Below, piece by piece: positions 63,326-64,000 of a stretch of 64,000 nt of DNA (within the stretch, counting starts at the first letter, position 1; each line of letters begins with the position of its first letter). Both the position numbers and the translations under genes were made by a program. The stretch comes from Guillardia theta CCMP2712 (Eukaryota; Cryptophyceae; Pyrenomonadales; Geminigeraceae), in contig NW_005434654.1 of assembly GCF_000315625.1 (NCBI RefSeq), forward strand, positions 680,632 to 744,631, written 5' to 3'. Under the pieces are notes generated by a model that worked only from the letters and a program-made list of their open reading frames with translations, was not told the DNA's origin and ran no database searches.

Positions 63326-64000
63326 TCAGGACTCCGATCGATCCAACACAATGATGGCTTGGAAAAGATCGTAAAGATTCGCTGTCAGCGCCAGATGAGA
63401 TGGTAAAATCGTTAGCCCCTCCAGCTCGAAAAACTTCAGTGGTGTGCTCAGCGAGTATGCCTGCACGAGCTTCCAGGTCTTGCTGTCGTACTCGTACATG
63501 TTGCATCCTTGCTCATCCGCATAGCTTGCAGACAGCAAGAGGTTCCCGCTTCCCGCCGTGTCGAACTCTCCTCCTTGTGCTCCTCGAATTGTGTTGGTTT
63601 TGATAGGAGGGAGAGGCTCTAGGGTCGGCCACCGGTACCGCTTGATCTCCCGAGCGACCGGAGACTCCGAGGAGTAGAGCACGTCCTCCTTCACTGCTGC
63701 CCATGGCAGGTGGCGTTGCGAAGGCACCCTCTGCGACCTAACCGCCGAGAGGTTCTTGGGGTCGTACTCGACTATGATCGGCCTCACCCATGCCTTGTCT
63801 TCGACGGGCGCGATGATCTTGCCATTGTACATGCTGATGTCGCCGAGGTGATCGTAGTCGTTGGCGACGAGCTCCTGTCGTGCGTCACAGGGTCAGTCTC
63901 TCTCGCATGCACAGGCTGGACGCGGCAGCAGACAGGGCTGACCTGAGGGATGGCGCTGGGGTTGTTCCGCACAGTCGTTGCGAACCTGTCGATCCTGATC
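63326..64000 (-). CDS. Propeller-like protein, partial at window end
   Basis: The minus strand is open from base 64000 (IRIDRFATTVRNNPSAIPQ|GTCAGC), then after a ~70-bp intron ELVANDYDHLGDISMYNGKI, VRPIIVEYDPKNLSAV, LPWAAVKEDVLYSSESPVAR-EIKRYRWP, GGEFDTAGSGNLLLSASYAD, ELEGLTILP and a stop at 63326-63328. The 'DHxGDI ... WxAV ... LYSS ... Q/GGxF ... ExEGLT' order is shared by an uncharacterised family of secreted propeller-like proteins (inference). The 5' part lies outside the window. A GC-rich repeat starts right after its stop, so the C-terminus may be shortened. Confidence 0.6.

Noticed and set aside
63400-63603. Plus-strand short frames at the right end
   Set aside because: Antisense shadow of the propeller-like protein, whose motifs are clear on the minus strand.

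Overview
This is a nuclear contig from a eukaryote, most likely a cryptophyte alga (Guillardia-like); the taxon is inferred. Almost every gene is interrupted by short GT-AG introns. One gene (2388-3824, minus) starts with a signal peptide ending in an ASAF motif followed by a basic, Ser/Ala-rich stretch, which is the bipartite leader of proteins imported into red-derived secondary plastids. The gene set also mixes animal-like families (12-TM class III cyclase, ankyrin-DHHC transferase, SMYD) with algal ones. One assembly gap (100 N) lies at 1962-2061.

Layout. 0-22 kb is gene-dense: a BACK-Kelch protein, a plastid protein, an unrecognised serine-rich gene, a SMYD-type SET/MYND methyltransferase, an unrecognised plus-strand gene, PRP19 (U-box + WD40), a Wss1-type WLM metalloprotease with a SUMO-interacting tail, and a long coiled-coil/PDZ gene. 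22-30.4 kb is a graveyard of one non-LTR retrotransposon family: its N-terminal part, RT domain, Cys/His and nuclease-like parts, an acidic Ser-rich tail and 3' ends occur as nested, inverted and 5'-truncated pieces. 30.4-38.8 kb is mostly repeats: a CDC7-type kinase that has lost its N-lobe next to a repeat, GC-rich repeat islands, a tandem array of about 136-bp units with a perfect 16-bp hairpin, another retrotransposon derivative (37.2-38.0 kb), and GT-rich islands.

39-57 kb is gene-dense again: a Pho80-like cyclin tail-to-tail with a two-domain nucleotide cyclase, a BRCT protein, a single-pass basic membrane protein, the mRNA decapping enzyme DCP2, a cold-shock/ASCH fusion, an ankyrin-DHHC palmitoyltransferase, a membrane-anchored C2 protein and a nucleotide-sugar transporter. 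57-64 kb holds unassigned exons, GT-rich islands, a TKL-type kinase, a gene cut at its 5' side by the same GC-rich repeat, and part of a propeller-like protein running off the end.

The genes do not form a pathway; this is ordinary eukaryotic gene order. The most informative parts are the repeats: the retrotransposon family with an occupied/empty site pair, a GC-rich repeat family that abuts several broken genes, the hairpin array, and recurrent GGGTAGGG/GGGGTGGG islands between genes. Exon coordinates are read by eye from splice signals and reading frame; all functions are assigned from motifs, without database searches.
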